Positions 15,022-24,624 of a DNA stretch of 64,000 nucleotides are shown in pieces (positions within the stretch are counted from its first letter, which is position 1; each line of letters opens with the position of its first letter). The notes beneath the pieces were generated by a model. The model was not told the origin of the DNA. It did not search any database and saw nothing but the letters and a program-made list of their open reading frames with translations. The stretch spans positions 372,001 to 436,000 of the forward strand of contig JADHVO010000004.1 of the NCBI GenBank assembly GCA_016783965.1, given 5' to 3'. The position numbers were made by a program, and so were the translations under genes. The DNA comes from Alphaproteobacteria bacterium. GTDB taxonomy: Bacteria > Pseudomonadota > Alphaproteobacteria > Micropepsales > Micropepsaceae.

Positions 15022-16194
15022 ATGGGCCTTATTCCGTCGTCCGTGATTGAGAAAAAGTGGCGCGAAGCCGCGTCGAAACTGAAGGTCGGTGCGCTCGACT
15101 TCACCCTGCCCAGCGGCGAGGTCGTCACGGTGAAAGGCGCACAGCCCGGCCCGCACGGCACGTTCAAGATCAACGACTGGGACGTGCTCAGCCGCACGCT
15201 GTCGCGCGGTGATATCGGGCTTGGAGAAGCCTATATCGATGGGATGTGGGAAACCGACGACATCGAGACCCTCGTGTCGCTGTTCCTTCTGAACATGGAC
15301 GCGTTCGCCGATTTCGCAAATGGCAGCTTCCTCCAGCGCATGGCGTTCGTGATGTACGACACCCTGACGCGCCGCAATTCGATCTCTGGCGCGTCGCGCA
15401 ACATCAAGGACCACTACGACGTCGGCAACGACTTCTACAAGCTGTGGCTCGATCCTTCGATGACGTACTCGTCGGCCCTGTTCGCGGGCGAGGAAAAGAC
15501 GCTTCAACAGGCGCAGCGCAGCAAGTACGAGCGCATCCTGGGCAGGCTGGACAATGTCAAATCGTCGATCCTGGAGATCGGCTGCGGCTGGGGCGGGTTC
15601 GCGGAGCGCGCGACCGAGGACCAGCATCGCGTGACCGGGCTGACGATTTCACCCTCTCAGCTGCGCTACGCGACGGAGCGGCTGAAGGATCGCGACGTCG
15701 ATCTGCGGCTGGAGGACTATCGCAATACGCGTGGCACGTTCGACAGCATCGTCTCCATCGAGATGTTCGAGGCTGTGGGCGAGCACTACTGGCCCGCCTA
15801 TTTCCAGGCGGTAAAGGAGCGGCTGAAGGCCGGCGGGCGGGCGGTGATCCAGACCATCACCATCCGCGACGAGCTGTTCGCCAAGTACCGCGTGCAGAGC
15901 GACTTCATCCGGCACTACGTCTTCCCCGGCGGCATGCTGCCGTCGCTTCAGCGCTTCTGCGAAGAGGCAGAACGCGCCGGGCTGAAGGTGGTGGGCACGT
16001 TCAACTTCGGTCACGACTATGCCGAGACGCTGCGGCGCTGGTCCAAGGCAATGCAGGCGAAGAAGGACGAGATCATGGCCCTGGGCCACGATCAGAAGTT
16101 CTTCCGCAACTGGCAATTCTATCTGGGGATCTGTGCCGCGACCTTCACGGTGGACCGCACCGACGTGGTGCAGGTCGAACTCGCCAACGGCTAA
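15022..16194 (+). CDS. cfa: Cyclopropane-fatty-acyl-phospholipid synthase family methyltransferase
   Basis: This 390-residue cytoplasmic, membrane-associated enzyme transfers the SAM methyl group across cis double bonds of phospholipid acyl chains. An N-terminal lipid-binding region (about 1-125) precedes a Rossmann methyltransferase with ILEIGCGWGGFAE (SAM site, about residues 179-191) and a conserved IKDHYDVGNDFYKLWLDPSM entry. A membrane-protective or stress role is usual. It may act with the flavin oxidoreductase upstream. The ATG at 15022 has no strong Shine-Dalgarno. Confidence 0.92.
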   Translation: MGLIPSSVIEKKWREAASKLKVGALDFTLPSGEVVTVKGAQPGPHGTFKINDWDVLSRTLSRGDIGLGEAYIDGMWETDDIETLVSLFLLNMDAFADFANGSFLQRMAFVMYDTLTRRNSISGASRNIKDHYDVGNDFYKLWLDPSMTYSSALFAGEEKTLQQAQRSKYERILGRLDNVKSSILEIGCGWGGFAERATEDQHRVTGLTISPSQLRYATERLKDRDVDLRLEDYRNTRGTFDSIVSIEMFEAVGEHYWPAYFQAVKERLKAGGRAVIQTITIRDELFAKYRVQSDFIRHYVFPGGMLPSLQRFCEEAERAGLKVVGTFNFGHDYAETLRRWSKAMQAKKDEIMALGHDQKFFRNWQFYLGICAATFTVDRTDVVQVELANG

Positions 16195-16287
16195 CCCTTC
16201 AGGCTTTCCGCCGCGTAAGCACCGTCTTGCACTTGCGCGTCCGGCGCAGGAATCTGCGTGACAACAACAAGACATTGGGAGGGTGCG

Positions 16288-17940
16288 ATGGCGGACGCCG
16301 ATTATATCATCGTGGGCGCAGGCTCGGCCGGGTGTGTCCTCGCGAACCGGCTGACGGCGGATGGCCGCAACAAGGTCGTGCTGCTGGAAGCCGGCGGTGA
16401 CGACCGTCCGCTGAAGGAGCCGTCGCAGTTCTTCTCCAACCTGATGATTCACATTCCCGTCGGCTATGCGCAGACGCTGAAGGACCCCAAGGTCAACTGG
16501 CTCTACGAGACCGAGCCCGATCCAGGCACCGGCGGGCGCACCCACGTATGGCCGCGCGGCAAGGTGCTGGGCGGATCGTCGTCGATCAACGGCCTGCTCT
16601 ACATCCGCGGGCAGCATGCGGATTACGACGGCTGGCGGCAGCTTGGCTGCGAAGGATGGTCCTGGGCCGACGTGCATCCCTATTTCCGGCGCGCGCAGCA
16701 CCAGGAGCGCGGCGGCGACGAATATCACGCGACCGGCGGGCCGCTGAACGTATCCGATGTCACAGAAGGGCACGAGGTTTCCGACGCAGTGGTCAAGGCG
16801 TGCGAGCAGGCGGGATTGCCGCATCGCGATTTCAACGGCGCGGAGCAGGAGGGCGCCGGCTGGTACCAACTCACCGTGAAGAACGGACAGCGCTGCTCGG
16901 CGGCCGTGGCATACCTGCATCCGGCGATGGGGCGCGCAAACCTGAAGGTCGAAACGCGGGCGCTGGCGACGCGCGTGCTGTTCGAGGGCAAGCGCGCGAT
17001 CGGCGTGGAGTTCTTGCAGAACGGGCGGAAGCGGACGCTGCGCGCGGCGAAGGAGGTGATCCTGTCGGGCGGCGCGGTGAATTCGCCGCAACTGCTGCAA
17101 CTGTCAGGGATCGGTCCGGGCGCGCTGTTGCAACAGCATGGAATCCCCGTGGTGCAGGAGCTGAAGGGCGTCGGGGAGAATTTGCAGGATCACTACGTGA
17201 TCGCGACGCAGTACCGCCTGCGCTCCGATGTGGTGTCGGTGAACGAGAAGACGCGCGGCTTGCGCTTCGCCGGCGAGGCGGTGAAGTACGCCTTCCTGCG
17301 CAAAGGGCTGCTGACGCTGTCGGCGGCGCACATCGCCGCGTTCTGCAAATCGCGGCCCGAACTGGCCGGGCCGGACATCCAGTTCCACATCCTGCCCGCC
17401 ACCATGGATACGCAGAAACTGTTGGTCGAGCAGAAGATGGAGCTGGAGCGGCAACCAGGGCTCACCATTGCGCCGTGCCAGCTCAGGCCGGAATCGCGCG
17501 GGCGGATCACGATAAAGTCGACGGATGCGACGGTGTATCCGAGCATCTTCGCGAACTACCTCTCCGATCCGATCGACCAGCAGGTGGCGGTGGCGGAGAT
17601 CAAGTGGGGCCGCAGGATCGCGGCGCAGGAAGCGCTGAAGCCCTACATCGTGAACGAGCTGCTGCCGGGCGAAACAGTTCAAAGCGATGCGGAGATCCTG
17701 GAATTCGCGCGCGGCGCGGGAACGACAATCTATCACCCGGTCGGCACATGCCAGATGGGACATGGCATGAACGCAGTCGTCGATCCGCAGCTGCGCGTGC
17801 ATGGCATTGAAGGCCTGCGCGTGGTCGATGCGTCGGTCATGCCGCGGCTGGTGTCGGGCAACACCAATGCGCCGACGATCATGATCGCCGAAAAAGCGGC
17901 CGACATGATCCTCGGCAAAGCGGCGCTCGCGGCGGCCTAG
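16288..17940 (+). CDS. GMC-family FAD oxidoreductase (choline/alcohol dehydrogenase-like)
   Basis: This 550-residue protein has the N-terminal FAD motif [13 protein letters not shown] (8-20), GMC signature 1 ([18 protein letters not shown]), signature 2 ([17 protein letters not shown]) and the C-terminal catalytic region with His in [10 protein letters not shown] and Asn in SGNTNAPT. It should oxidise an alcohol, with electrons passed to a quinone or carrier rather than oxygen. The ATG at 16288 follows GGGAGGG. Its 3' end overlaps the convergent DHA2 exporter gene by 4 bp. A role in lipid metabolism is possible from context only. Confidence 0.88.
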   Translation: MADADYIIVGAGSAGCVLANRLTADGRNKVVLLEAGGDDRPLKEPSQFFSNLMIHIPVGYAQTLKDPKVNWLYETEPDPGTGGRTHVWPRGKVLGGSSSINGLLYIRGQHADYDGWRQLGCEGWSWADVHPYFRRAQHQERGGDEYHATGGPLNVSDVTEGHEVSDAVVKACEQAGLPHRDFNGAEQEGAGWYQLTVKNGQRCSAAVAYLHPAMGRANLKVETRALATRVLFEGKRAIGVEFLQNGRKRTLRAAKEVILSGGAVNSPQLLQLSGIGPGALLQQHGIPVVQELKGVGENLQDHYVIATQYRLRSDVVSVNEKTRGLRFAGEAVKYAFLRKGLLTLSAAHIAAFCKSRPELAGPDIQFHILPATMDTQKLLVEQKMELERQPGLTIAPCQLRPESRGRITIKSTDATVYPSIFANYLSDPIDQQVAVAEIKWGRRIAAQEALKPYIVNELLPGETVQSDAEILEFARGAGTTIYHPVGTCQMGHGMNAVVDPQLRVHGIEGLRVVDASVMPRLVSGNTNAPTIMIAEKAADMILGKAALAAA

Positions 17941-19493
17941 GCGGACGGCAAGTCGTCATCGTCGGTGCCCGGTCCCATGGCGGAGGAGTGTATCCGCATG
18001 AACGGAACGACCAGCAGCGACAGCGCGAACAGCACTCCGATCACCAGCCACGCCTCGTTGAAGGATTGCGCCAGTGCGGCTTTCTTGATCAGCGGCTCGG
18101 CAAACGCGCGCATGGTTTCATCGACCGGCCCCATGTCCTGCCCGTGGAAATATTCGACCGGCAGGCCGACGATGCGGGCGGCGTCGGCGTCACCGTGCTG
18201 GAGGCGATTGGCCAGCGCCTGGGCATGGCCAGTGGTGCGCTGTTCCAGGATGGTGTCGACCAGCGCGATACCTATGGCGCCGCCCAGGTTGCGCATCAGA
18301 TTGAACAGCGCACTGCCGTCGGCGACGCCGGACGGGGTCAGCGTGTCGAGTGCGAGCCGTGTGGCGGGCAGGATGCACAGCATCACCGCGGTGCCGCGCA
18401 GGAGCTGCGGCCAGAACAAGCCGTCATAGTCGGTCGTGACGTTGGCGAAACCGTTGGCGATCAGCCCGGCGGCGAACAGGCTGTAGCCGAAGGCGGTGAG
18501 CAGGCGCGGATCGACTTTGGTCTCAAGGAAGGCTGCGACGGGTGCCGTGACAAGCTGCGCCGCCCCCGACACGATCATGATCGTGCCGATCTCGAGCGGC
18601 GAGTGGTCGCGGACCAGGCCCAGCCAGAGCGCCAGCAGATAGACCGAGCCGTAGAGGCCAAGGCCCAGGACGAAGCTGAGCGTGCAGCCGAGGGCGAACG
18701 TGCGTTCCCTGAAGCGCCAGAGATCGACGAAAGCATGCGGACTGTGCAGGCTGCGCCAGATGGCGCCGCCGCCGGTGACGACGCAGACGATCAGGCAAAC
18801 GTAAATGAAGGTGCCCTGCCATTCGTGCTTGGGCGCTTCCTTCAGGACCAGTTCAAGGGTGGCCAGGAAGATCGCGGCCAGGACAATGGCGACATAGTCG
18901 ATTCGGCCGAGTTCGGAGAGATCCGGCTCGCCGAGCCTGACGAACGTGGCGACCAGCACTGCAACCGCGATGCCAGGCGCGAGATTGATGAGGAATATCC
19001 AGTGCCAGGTGTAATGCTCCGTCAGATAGCCGCCGACGGCGGGGCCGATGGTGGGCGCGATGACGGCCAGCGTGCCGGCGAGCGCGGTGGCGGCGATGCG
19101 ATGATTCTCCGGCATCATCGCGAAGACCGAGGTGAAGACGCCCGGAATCAGCATGCCGCCGCAGAATCCCTGAACCACGCGCAGCGCGATGAACGGGGGC
19201 AGCGCGGTGCAGGCGGCGCAGGCGACGCTGGCCGCCGTGAAGCCCAGTGTTGCGAGCGCGAACATCCAGCGCAGCGACAGCGCCCGCGTCAGCCAGCCGG
19301 TGAGCGGAATGGCGATGACCTCGGCCATCAGGTAGGCGGTCTGAATCCAGCTCAGCCGTTCGGGCGTGACGTGGAAGAAGGCCTGGATGGTGGTGAACGA
19401 GCTGGCGACGATCTGGATGTCCAGGATCGCCAGTGTCATGCCTACGCACATGGCGGCGAAGCCGATCCAGGTCCGCACGATGCTTTGCTGCAT
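17937..19493 (-). CDS. DHA2-family MFS exporter (EmrB/QacA type, 14 TM)
   Basis: This 518-residue protein fits the 14-helix DHA2 subfamily: [11 protein letters not shown] in helix 1, [12 protein letters not shown], the antiporter motif ([22 protein letters not shown]) in helix 5. It is the last gene of the block PKS - methyltransferase - AlkB-like enzyme - exporter, 13 bp after the AlkB-like stop, so it probably exports the product or protects against it. The ATG at 19493 is the first that begins directly before helix 1; the longer frame to 19607 would overlap the upstream gene. Confidence 0.88.
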   Translation of the reverse strand: MQQSIVRTWIGFAAMCVGMTLAILDIQIVASSFTTIQAFFHVTPERLSWIQTAYLMAEVIAIPLTGWLTRALSLRWMFALATLGFTAASVACAACTALPPFIALRVVQGFCGGMLIPGVFTSVFAMMPENHRIAATALAGTLAVIAPTIGPAVGGYLTEHYTWHWIFLINLAPGIAVAVLVATFVRLGEPDLSELGRIDYVAIVLAAIFLATLELVLKEAPKHEWQGTFIYVCLIVCVVTGGGAIWRSLHSPHAFVDLWRFRERTFALGCTLSFVLGLGLYGSVYLLALWLGLVRDHSPLEIGTIMIVSGAAQLVTAPVAAFLETKVDPRLLTAFGYSLFAAGLIANGFANVTTDYDGLFWPQLLRGTAVMLCILPATRLALDTLTPSGVADGSALFNLMRNLGGAIGIALVDTILEQRTTGHAQALANRLQHGDADAARIVGLPVEYFHGQDMGPVDETMRAFAEPLIKKAALAQSFNEAWLVIGVLFALSLLVVPFMRIHSSAMGPGTDDDDLPSA

Positions 19494-19506
19494 GAATGCC
19501 CGTGCT

Positions 19507-20529
19507 TTAGGCCGCCCCCGCGGTCGCAGTGTGCAGCCTTTGCACCGCCGGGTCCATGATTCGCCGCCATAACGGCGGGACGAGGGCCAACAGAATGCTG
19601 CCGGCATAGCCGGCGGGAAGCTCCGGCGCTTCGGCCACCCATTTGAGGCTCTGATAGGACGCGGCCGGACGGGTGTGGTGATAAGAGTGGCGGCCCATGT
19701 TGAAGATCATGGTGTTGGCCAGCACGTTGGAGGAATTCCAGCTGTGGCGATCGCCGAACGGCTCATGGCCCTTTTGCTTCGCGGCGCGGGCGAGGCCGTA
19801 ATGGGCGACATAGTTGAAGAGCTCGAGAACGATGATGCCGACCGCGCCTTGCGCCGCGAACAGAGCGACGCCGCGCCAGCCGGTGAGCAGGAAGATCGCA
19901 ATGTAGACAGCCGCCATAACAGCGACGTCGCCGGCAATTCGGTGGTGGAGAACCGATCGACGGCGGGCGGTGATACGGGTGGTTTCGAAGCGCCAGGCGT
20001 CGGTGAACTGGCCGATCACGGTGCGAAACAGGAAGGCGTAGAAACTCTCGCCCAACCGCGCGGTGGCGGGATCGCGGTCTGTCGCGGCCCAACGGTGATG
20101 GCCGAAGATGTGGGCCACGCGAAAATGGCGATAGGTCATGCCCGTGAGCATGGCGAGGCCCAGCCCATGTTCGGCTTTGCTGTGGCCGTGGACCAGTTCG
20201 TGTGCGGCCAGCATGCCGAACACGCCTGTCGTGACTCCGATGGAAAGCGCGAGAGCGGCAAAACCGGTGCCGGTGGCATGCGGAGCGACAGCCACGGCCC
20301 AGGCGATGACCGCGAGCTGGACCGGGACGTAGAGATTGGGGAGCCACCGAAACGTCGGCGTGTCCGGCGAAGCGAAAGGTACCGCGCCGCGCGAAGAAAT
20401 CGCCTCCGCACCGGTCAGCGCCAGGAGCAGAAGCGCAACTGTGAGAAAAGGTGCCGCGGGGCTCAGCATATGGAAGAGCGGAATCGAGAGAGCGAACAGA
20501 AACGGGCCGATGTAGCGCAGCACGTTCAT
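19507..20529 (-). CDS. AlkB-like membrane di-iron monooxygenase / desaturase
   Basis: This 340-residue protein shows the histidine boxes of integral-membrane non-haem di-iron enzymes: HELVHGH (110-116), HIFGHH (140-145), an intermediate NYVAHYG and the last box RHSYHH near residue 275. The pattern is closest to alkane 1-monooxygenase. Six helices are likely. It lies 3 bp after the ICMT stop and just before the exporter gene. In this operon it would hydroxylate or desaturate the alkyl chain or ring of the type III polyketide; this is inference. It is shorter than classic AlkB (about 400 residues). Confidence 0.85.
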   Translation of the reverse strand: MNVLRYIGPFLFALSIPLFHMLSPAAPFLTVALLLLALTGAEAISSRGAVPFASPDTPTFRWLPNLYVPVQLAVIAWAVAVAPHATGTGFAALALSIGVTTGVFGMLAAHELVHGHSKAEHGLGLAMLTGMTYRHFRVAHIFGHHRWAATDRDPATARLGESFYAFLFRTVIGQFTDAWRFETTRITARRRSVLHHRIAGDVAVMAAVYIAIFLLTGWRGVALFAAQGAVGIIVLELFNYVAHYGLARAAKQKGHEPFGDRHSWNSSNVLANTMIFNMGRHSYHHTRPAASYQSLKWVAEAPELPAGYAGSILLALVPPLWRRIMDPAVQRLHTATAGAA

Positions 20530-20532
20530 CGC

Positions 20533-21054
20533 TCAGCCTGCATTGGCCGGCGCGCGGGCACGGCGAGCGGCGAGGGCTTTGTCTTCTTCGCGGATGCGCC
20601 AGGCAAGGATCGCAGCGTTCAGGACTGTGAATACCACCGCGACCCAGATCTCGCCGAAAGCCAAAGGGAGTGCGGCGATCTCACCGGCGACCACGACATA
20701 ATTTGGATGGCGCACGAAACGATACGGCCCCTTGCGCACCAGGGGCGCGGCGTCGAGGGTAATTATGCGCGTCGTCCAGTACGGGCCGAGCGTTGCGATC
20801 ACCCAGACGCGCGCGAGCTGGAGCAGGATGAAAACGGCGAGCCAGGGCCAGTGGATCGTGGCGTCACCGGGCAGCAGGACGGCAATGCTTGCAAGCCACG
20901 CGGCATGCAGCAGCACGATGAAGACGTAGTGGTTGCGGCCGACCTCGACCGCCCCGCGTGCCAGCAACGCGCGGGTATTGCGCTCGGCATAAGCGATCTC
21001 GATCATCCGCTGGAGCGCGACCAAGGCGAGGATGGCCAGGATCGCCAGCCTCAT
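20533..21054 (-). CDS. Isoprenylcysteine carboxyl methyltransferase (ICMT)-type methyltransferase
   Basis: This 173-residue membrane protein has about four helices and the SAM-binding signature of ICMT/PEMT proteins (GPYRFVRHPNYVVVAGE, then EE near the C-terminus). In bacteria such genes beside type III polyketide synthases (for example srsB next to srsA in Streptomyces griseus) O-methylate phenolic lipids, and the same role is likely here. Its ATG overlaps the PKS stop by 4 bp, so the two are coupled. Confidence 0.87.
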   Translation of the reverse strand: MRLAILAILALVALQRMIEIAYAERNTRALLARGAVEVGRNHYVFIVLLHAAWLASIAVLLPGDATIHWPWLAVFILLQLARVWVIATLGPYWTTRIITLDAAPLVRKGPYRFVRHPNYVVVAGEIAALPLAFGEIWVAVVFTVLNAAILAWRIREEDKALAARRARAPANAG

Positions 21055-22079
21055 GCGCCCACCATCAGGAACACGGCGGAGAAACCAGGTCCCAGCGCCG
21101 TCATCATGATTCTGGTGCGACGCCAGTCCATCCGCTCCAGCACGAACAGCGCCGTGACGGCGGACATGTTACCGTAATCGCGCAGAACGCCACGGCTCTC
21201 GGTCAACGCACCGCGCGCTATGCCGAAAGCATCCTCCAGTGCATCCAGGACCTTGGCGCCGCCGGGATGGCAGGCAAAGCCCTGGATTTCGCTGAGGCGC
21301 AGGTCGTTCTTGAGCAGGAAACGTTGAAGCACCGGTTGGAAATCGTTCGCCACCAGCGACGGGATGCTTTGCGAAAAGATGGCCTTCAGGCCGTCCTCCT
21401 GGACGTCCCAGCCCATGATGTCGAGCGACTGCGGCCACGTGTGCTCGCCGCCGGGGCCAACCGCGGGGCCGCTGCCTTCGGTCGAGATGATCGCACCGGC
21501 GGCACCATCGCCGAACAGGGCGGTCGCGACAATGTTGGATTTCGAGATGTCGTCCTTGCGGAATGTCAGCGCGCAAAGCTCGACGACAAGGAAGAGAACG
21601 CGGCTGCCCGGACTGGCTTTCGCCATTTCGGCGGCACGCGTGAGACCGACAACGCCGCCAGCGCAGCCCAGGCCGAAGATCGGAAGGCGTCGAATATCGC
21701 GGCGAAGCTTCATGCGGTCGACCACCAGCGCATCCAGGCTGGGCGTGGCGATGCCGGTGGTGGAAGCGACGACGATGGCGTCGATGTCTTCGCGGTCGAG
21801 CTTTGCCTGCGCAAGCAAATCGACGGTCAGCTTCTCGAACAACGCGATGGCGTTCTCGATGTAGAGCGCGTTGCGATCCGTCCAGCCGTGCGGGTCGTTG
21901 TACCAGTCGATCGGAACGCAGGAGTAGCGGCGCTCGATGCCCGTGTTCTCGAACACCGGCATCAGGCGGGTCATGTCGCGCCGGCCGTTGAACAGAGCGG
22001 CGGCACGGACGGACACATCGGACTGTTCGAGAATGTGGGGTGGGACAGCACTCTTCAGCGCCAGCAAACGTGGCTGCAT
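21051..22079 (-). CDS. Type III polyketide synthase (chalcone/stilbene synthase-like)
   Basis: This 342-residue enzyme extends a starter acyl-CoA or acyl-ACP with malonyl-CoA and cyclises it. The Cys-His-Asn catalytic triad is visible: Cys139 (FGLGCAGG), His271 (ACHPGG) and Asn304 (YGNMSA), with the terminal ALGPGF loop. Bacterial homologues beside an ICMT gene make alkylresorcinols or alkylpyrones from fatty acyl starters. The ATG at 22079 has GGGAG 5 nt upstream; an in-frame TTG at 22091 is less likely. It lies 122 bp downstream of luxI1 on the same strand, so quorum control is plausible. Confidence 0.93.
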   Translation of the reverse strand: MQPRLLALKSAVPPHILEQSDVSVRAAALFNGRRDMTRLMPVFENTGIERRYSCVPIDWYNDPHGWTDRNALYIENAIALFEKLTVDLLAQAKLDREDIDAIVVASTTGIATPSLDALVVDRMKLRRDIRRLPIFGLGCAGGVVGLTRAAEMAKASPGSRVLFLVVELCALTFRKDDISKSNIVATALFGDGAAGAIISTEGSGPAVGPGGEHTWPQSLDIMGWDVQEDGLKAIFSQSIPSLVANDFQPVLQRFLLKNDLRLSEIQGFACHPGGAKVLDALEDAFGIARGALTESRGVLRDYGNMSAVTALFVLERMDWRRTRIMMTALGPGFSAVFLMVGA

Positions 22080-22104
22080 TCGATCTCCCAAGCCCCAAGC
22101 CTCT

Positions 22105-22144
22105 TTTGCCCGACCGCCGTCACCATAGCAGGCGGACGGGCAAA
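22105..22144 (-). repeat. Large hairpin in the luxI1-PKS gap
   Basis: Arms TTTGCCCG-A-CCGCC (22105-22118) and GGCGG-A-CGGGCAAA (22131-22144) pair except for one A-A mismatch, around a 12-nt loop. No T run follows on the minus strand, so it is not a standard terminator. It could be an operator or processing site that sets PKS expression apart from luxI1. Confidence 0.5.
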
Positions 22145-22153
22145 GGCCACGCG

Positions 22154-22172
22154 AACGCCGATTTACGGCGTT
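22154..22172 (-). repeat. Short hairpin after luxI1
   Basis: AACGCCG / CGGCGTT is a perfect 7-bp stem with a 5-nt ATTTA loop, 30 bp past the luxI1 stop. It may reduce readthrough from luxI1 into the PKS operon. Confidence 0.45.
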
Positions 22173-22201
22173 AAGCGGGGATGAACGGGTTCCGGGAAAT
22201 C

Positions 22202-22882
22202 CTATTCAGCCGCCTCAAGACCTGGCTGCGGCATCTCCGTGGGTGCCAGGCGAAGAGGATCGCCCTCTGGAGCACCCAGGTAGACGACCTGCGGCTCGGC
22301 GACGCCATAGGCCTCGCGCAGCTTGGCGAGAGCTTCGGCGTTGATCGGCGCCATTAGAGCGACCTGCTTGATGCCGTCGATCTCGACCGGAATGCCGAGC
22401 GGTTTCACGTCAATACCGATCAGCAGGTAACGGAACACGAGATCGACTGGCGACAACATCGTGACGTACCCGTAGCCGGCGCGGACGAAGAACTCGAACA
22501 GGCCGACCATGATGCGCTTGCGGGCGCGTTCCATCGCAGCCTTGTCGAGCTTCTCCTCGTCGACGCAGGTGCGGGTCAGCTCGAGAATCTTCTCGCCGCG
22601 CTGCACGCCCTTGACGGCGCAGTATTGCGGGAAGACGTCGGAGAAGAGGTGCGGCTTGACCGTCTGGAGCATGCGGTGCGAGCCGATCACCCTGCCGTCA
22701 TCGTCGGTGAGCAGCAGATAGATCGCGTCGTCGTTGTCGAACTGGTCCTTTTCCAGACGGTCGGGCTTGCGCAGTGCTTCCCATCCCATCCGTTCGACAA
22801 AAATGCGATGGCGCATGTCGAACATGTCGTGAAGCGCGTCCTGATACTGGTGTGCGTTGCGGCTGGTGACCACCTCAAGCAT
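22202..22882 (-). CDS. LuxI-type acyl-homoserine-lactone synthase 1
   Basis: This 226-residue enzyme makes an N-acyl-homoserine lactone from SAM and an acyl donor. The invariant LuxI residues fall on canonical numbers: Arg24, Phe28, Trp34, Asp46, Asp49, Arg70, Glu101 and Arg104 (MRHRIFVERMGW, KDQFDND, GSHRML, LELTR). The C-terminal tail is some 20 residues longer than usual. The ATG at 22882 has AGGAG 9 nt upstream; the longer frame to 22936 runs into the regulatory palindrome. A lux-box-like palindrome is centred 67 bp upstream. luxR1 ends 118 bp upstream on the same strand. The acyl chain cannot be predicted. Confidence 0.93.
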   Translation of the reverse strand: MLEVVTSRNAHQYQDALHDMFDMRHRIFVERMGWEALRKPDRLEKDQFDNDDAIYLLLTDDDGRVIGSHRMLQTVKPHLFSDVFPQYCAVKGVQRGEKILELTRTCVDEEKLDKAAMERARKRIMVGLFEFFVRAGYGYVTMLSPVDLVFRYLLIGIDVKPLGIPVEIDGIKQVALMAPINAEALAKLREAYGVAEPQVVYLGAPEGDPLRLAPTEMPQPGLEAAE

Positions 22883-22939
22883 GGTGTGTTTCTCCTGCTG
22901 GATAAGGGGCGAAATCAGAACCCCAGGCTCCAGCATGTC

Positions 22940-22958
22940 ACCCCCCCGAACAGGGGGT
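22940..22958 (-). promoter_or_regulatory. Lux-box-like palindrome upstream of luxI1
   Basis: ACCCCC-N7-GGGGGT is an interrupted palindrome whose near edge is 58 bp upstream of the luxI1 ATG, where a LuxR-type activator would sit over the -35 region. The same distance is seen at luxI2. Confidence 0.6.
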
Positions 22959-23000
22959 CACCAAAATGATCCACCGGATTTGTTTCAAGGACGCGCCGCG

Positions 23001-23714
23001 TCAGGACAGAATTTGCTTGGTCAGGATGGCGATCGCCACCGCTTGCGCCCGGGTGGTCGCGTTAAGCTTGGTCAGCGCGTTCTGAACATATTCGTGCGCC
23101 GTTTGCTCGGCAATATTGAGAATCTGGGAGATTTCCCAATCGGTCTTGCCCGCCGCGACCCATGTGAGGCATTCGCGTTCGCGCGGCGTCAACCGCGACC
23201 GCGGCCTGGGTGTACTCTCGGCGCGAAGCTTTTCAAGCTTGGCGTGAAAATAGATCGAGGCGAGATGAAGACAAGCCTCGTCCTGCCGGTTCAACTCGTA
23301 GTGCTGGGTGCCCATGGTCAGGCCGACCGCGAAGCCGTCGCGCGAATAGATCGGCAATGCGAAGCCATCGCTCATGCGGAACTCGGTCGCCTCGTCCATG
23401 ATGCGCGAGCCGACTTCGTCGTTCGCGGTGATCTTGCTCCAGCGCACCGGCTCGTTGCGGACAAGAAGCTGGTGCAGGACCGGGTCGCTGTGGATGTAGT
23501 TGGACGAGAGCCAGTGGTTGAGCCAACCTTCAGGCCAGGTGCTCGCGAGCAGGCGGTCCTCGCGCAGCTCATGAGGCCGCGAGGGATCGCCGAGCATGAA
23601 GCAATCCATGCCGAAACGCCGGATCAGATTCTGGAACGACCCGACCAGAGAGGGGATGTCGTTCTTCCGGTCGACTTCCTCGATGAACTCGAACGCTGTT
23701 GCCGTTAGCTGCAT
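23001..23714 (-). CDS. LuxR-family quorum-sensing regulator 1
   Basis: This 237-residue protein has an autoinducer-binding domain (about 10-160) and a C-terminal LuxR HTH (about 173-230; LTPRERECLTWVAAGKTDWEISQ then EQTAHEYVQNALTKL). Pocket residues Trp64, Asp77, Pro78, Trp92 and Gly117 are present, but the position of the conserved TraR Tyr61 is Trp68. It begins 12 bp after phyH, in the run luxI2-phyH-luxR1, and is followed by luxI1. It probably binds the signal of LuxI1, LuxI2 or both. The ribosome site is weak and coupling to phyH is likely. Confidence 0.92.
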   Translation of the reverse strand: MQLTATAFEFIEEVDRKNDIPSLVGSFQNLIRRFGMDCFMLGDPSRPHELREDRLLASTWPEGWLNHWLSSNYIHSDPVLHQLLVRNEPVRWSKITANDEVGSRIMDEATEFRMSDGFALPIYSRDGFAVGLTMGTQHYELNRQDEACLHLASIYFHAKLEKLRAESTPRPRSRLTPRERECLTWVAAGKTDWEISQILNIAEQTAHEYVQNALTKLNATTRAQAVAIAILTKQILS

Positions 23715-23726
23715 GACGCTGTGTCG

Positions 23727-24617
23727 TTATCCCTCTTGCCCCGCGAGCTGGCGGGCGCGGTAAGCGGCGAGTGCCTTGACCTGTTCTTCCCTGAACGCAT
23801 CCTGGAACCCAATGTACTCCGGCACGCCGTCCTTCAGAAGGATCGATGGGCACCGCCCTTCATAATTGCCGACGTTGGGACGCTCGCGATGGTAGCCTAC
23901 CAGCGCTGCCAGCTCGGGCGAAAAGCCTCGGGCCACGTCGGGCGGATAGACCAACCACTGGTTCTCGTAGGGCTTTAGCCAACCCAGAGTGTAGCCGCAG
24001 ACTATTCCGGCGCGTGGTCTGGCGGTGCGATTTGCACCCGCGGAATGCAGGGTTGAGCCAAGAAACAGCAGAGCGGAACCGGCGTTCATTTCCGCAGCGA
24101 TAGCGTCGCGGCGTTGCGGCGGCGCGGCACTGCGCTTTCCATTTGAGCCGGGCCACACGATGGTGGCGCCGTTCTCGGCACGGAATGGTGTCAGCGGCCA
24201 CATCACGTTGACGAGGTATTCGATCTCGCCTTTCGGCACCGGCCACATGTCCTCGTCGCGGTGCGGAACCTGTTCGGGCTCGCCAGGCCAGATCTCGATC
24301 GCCTGGGTGAGATTAAGCTGCACGGTGTCACAGTGAGGACCGAGGATCAGTGCGAGAATGTCCATGACCAGCGGATGCTGGACCAGCGCTGCCGCATGCG
24401 GCGAGCGCTTGAGCAGGCCGCCGAAACGCTTTGTGCGGCTGCCGAAGAAATTGCCTTCACAAAAGGGCGTGTTCGCAAAGCGCGGCTCCAGATCGGCGCG
24501 CAGCCCGTCAATGGCTGCGACGGGCAGCATGTCCGGCACGATGCAATAGCCCCGCCGAAGCAGCTCTCCGGCCCAGAAGCGAGCTGGACCTCCCTCACTG
24601 CGCGCCGCGACGGACAT
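23727..24617 (-). CDS. Phytanoyl-CoA dioxygenase (PhyH)-family Fe(II)/2-oxoglutarate oxygenase
   Basis: This 296-residue protein carries the 2-His-1-carboxylate iron site: His119-x-Asp121 (VPHRDED) and distal His191 (GSTLHSAG), with Arg200 or Arg202 to hold 2-oxoglutarate. It should hydroxylate a small or lipid substrate. Its gene lies between luxI2 (7 bp upstream) and luxR1 (12 bp downstream), which is unusual and suggests it modifies a signal, its acyl precursor, or the quorum-controlled metabolite. The ATG at 24617 lies just after the luxI2 stop; a longer frame to 24686 overlaps luxI2. Confidence 0.88.
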   Translation of the reverse strand: MSVAARSEGGPARFWAGELLRRGYCIVPDMLPVAAIDGLRADLEPRFANTPFCEGNFFGSRTKRFGGLLKRSPHAAALVQHPLVMDILALILGPHCDTVQLNLTQAIEIWPGEPEQVPHRDEDMWPVPKGEIEYLVNVMWPLTPFRAENGATIVWPGSNGKRSAAPPQRRDAIAAEMNAGSALLFLGSTLHSAGANRTARPRAGIVCGYTLGWLKPYENQWLVYPPDVARGFSPELAALVGYHRERPNVGNYEGRCPSILLKDGVPEYIGFQDAFREEQVKALAAYRARQLAGQEG

Positions 24618-24624
24618 CGGCGCT

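Noticed and set aside
17988..19559. 523-codon plus-strand frame opposite the DHA2 exporter
   Set aside because: The product is an Arg/Gln/Glu/Gly string typical of antisense frames; the minus-strand exporter has clear MFS motifs.
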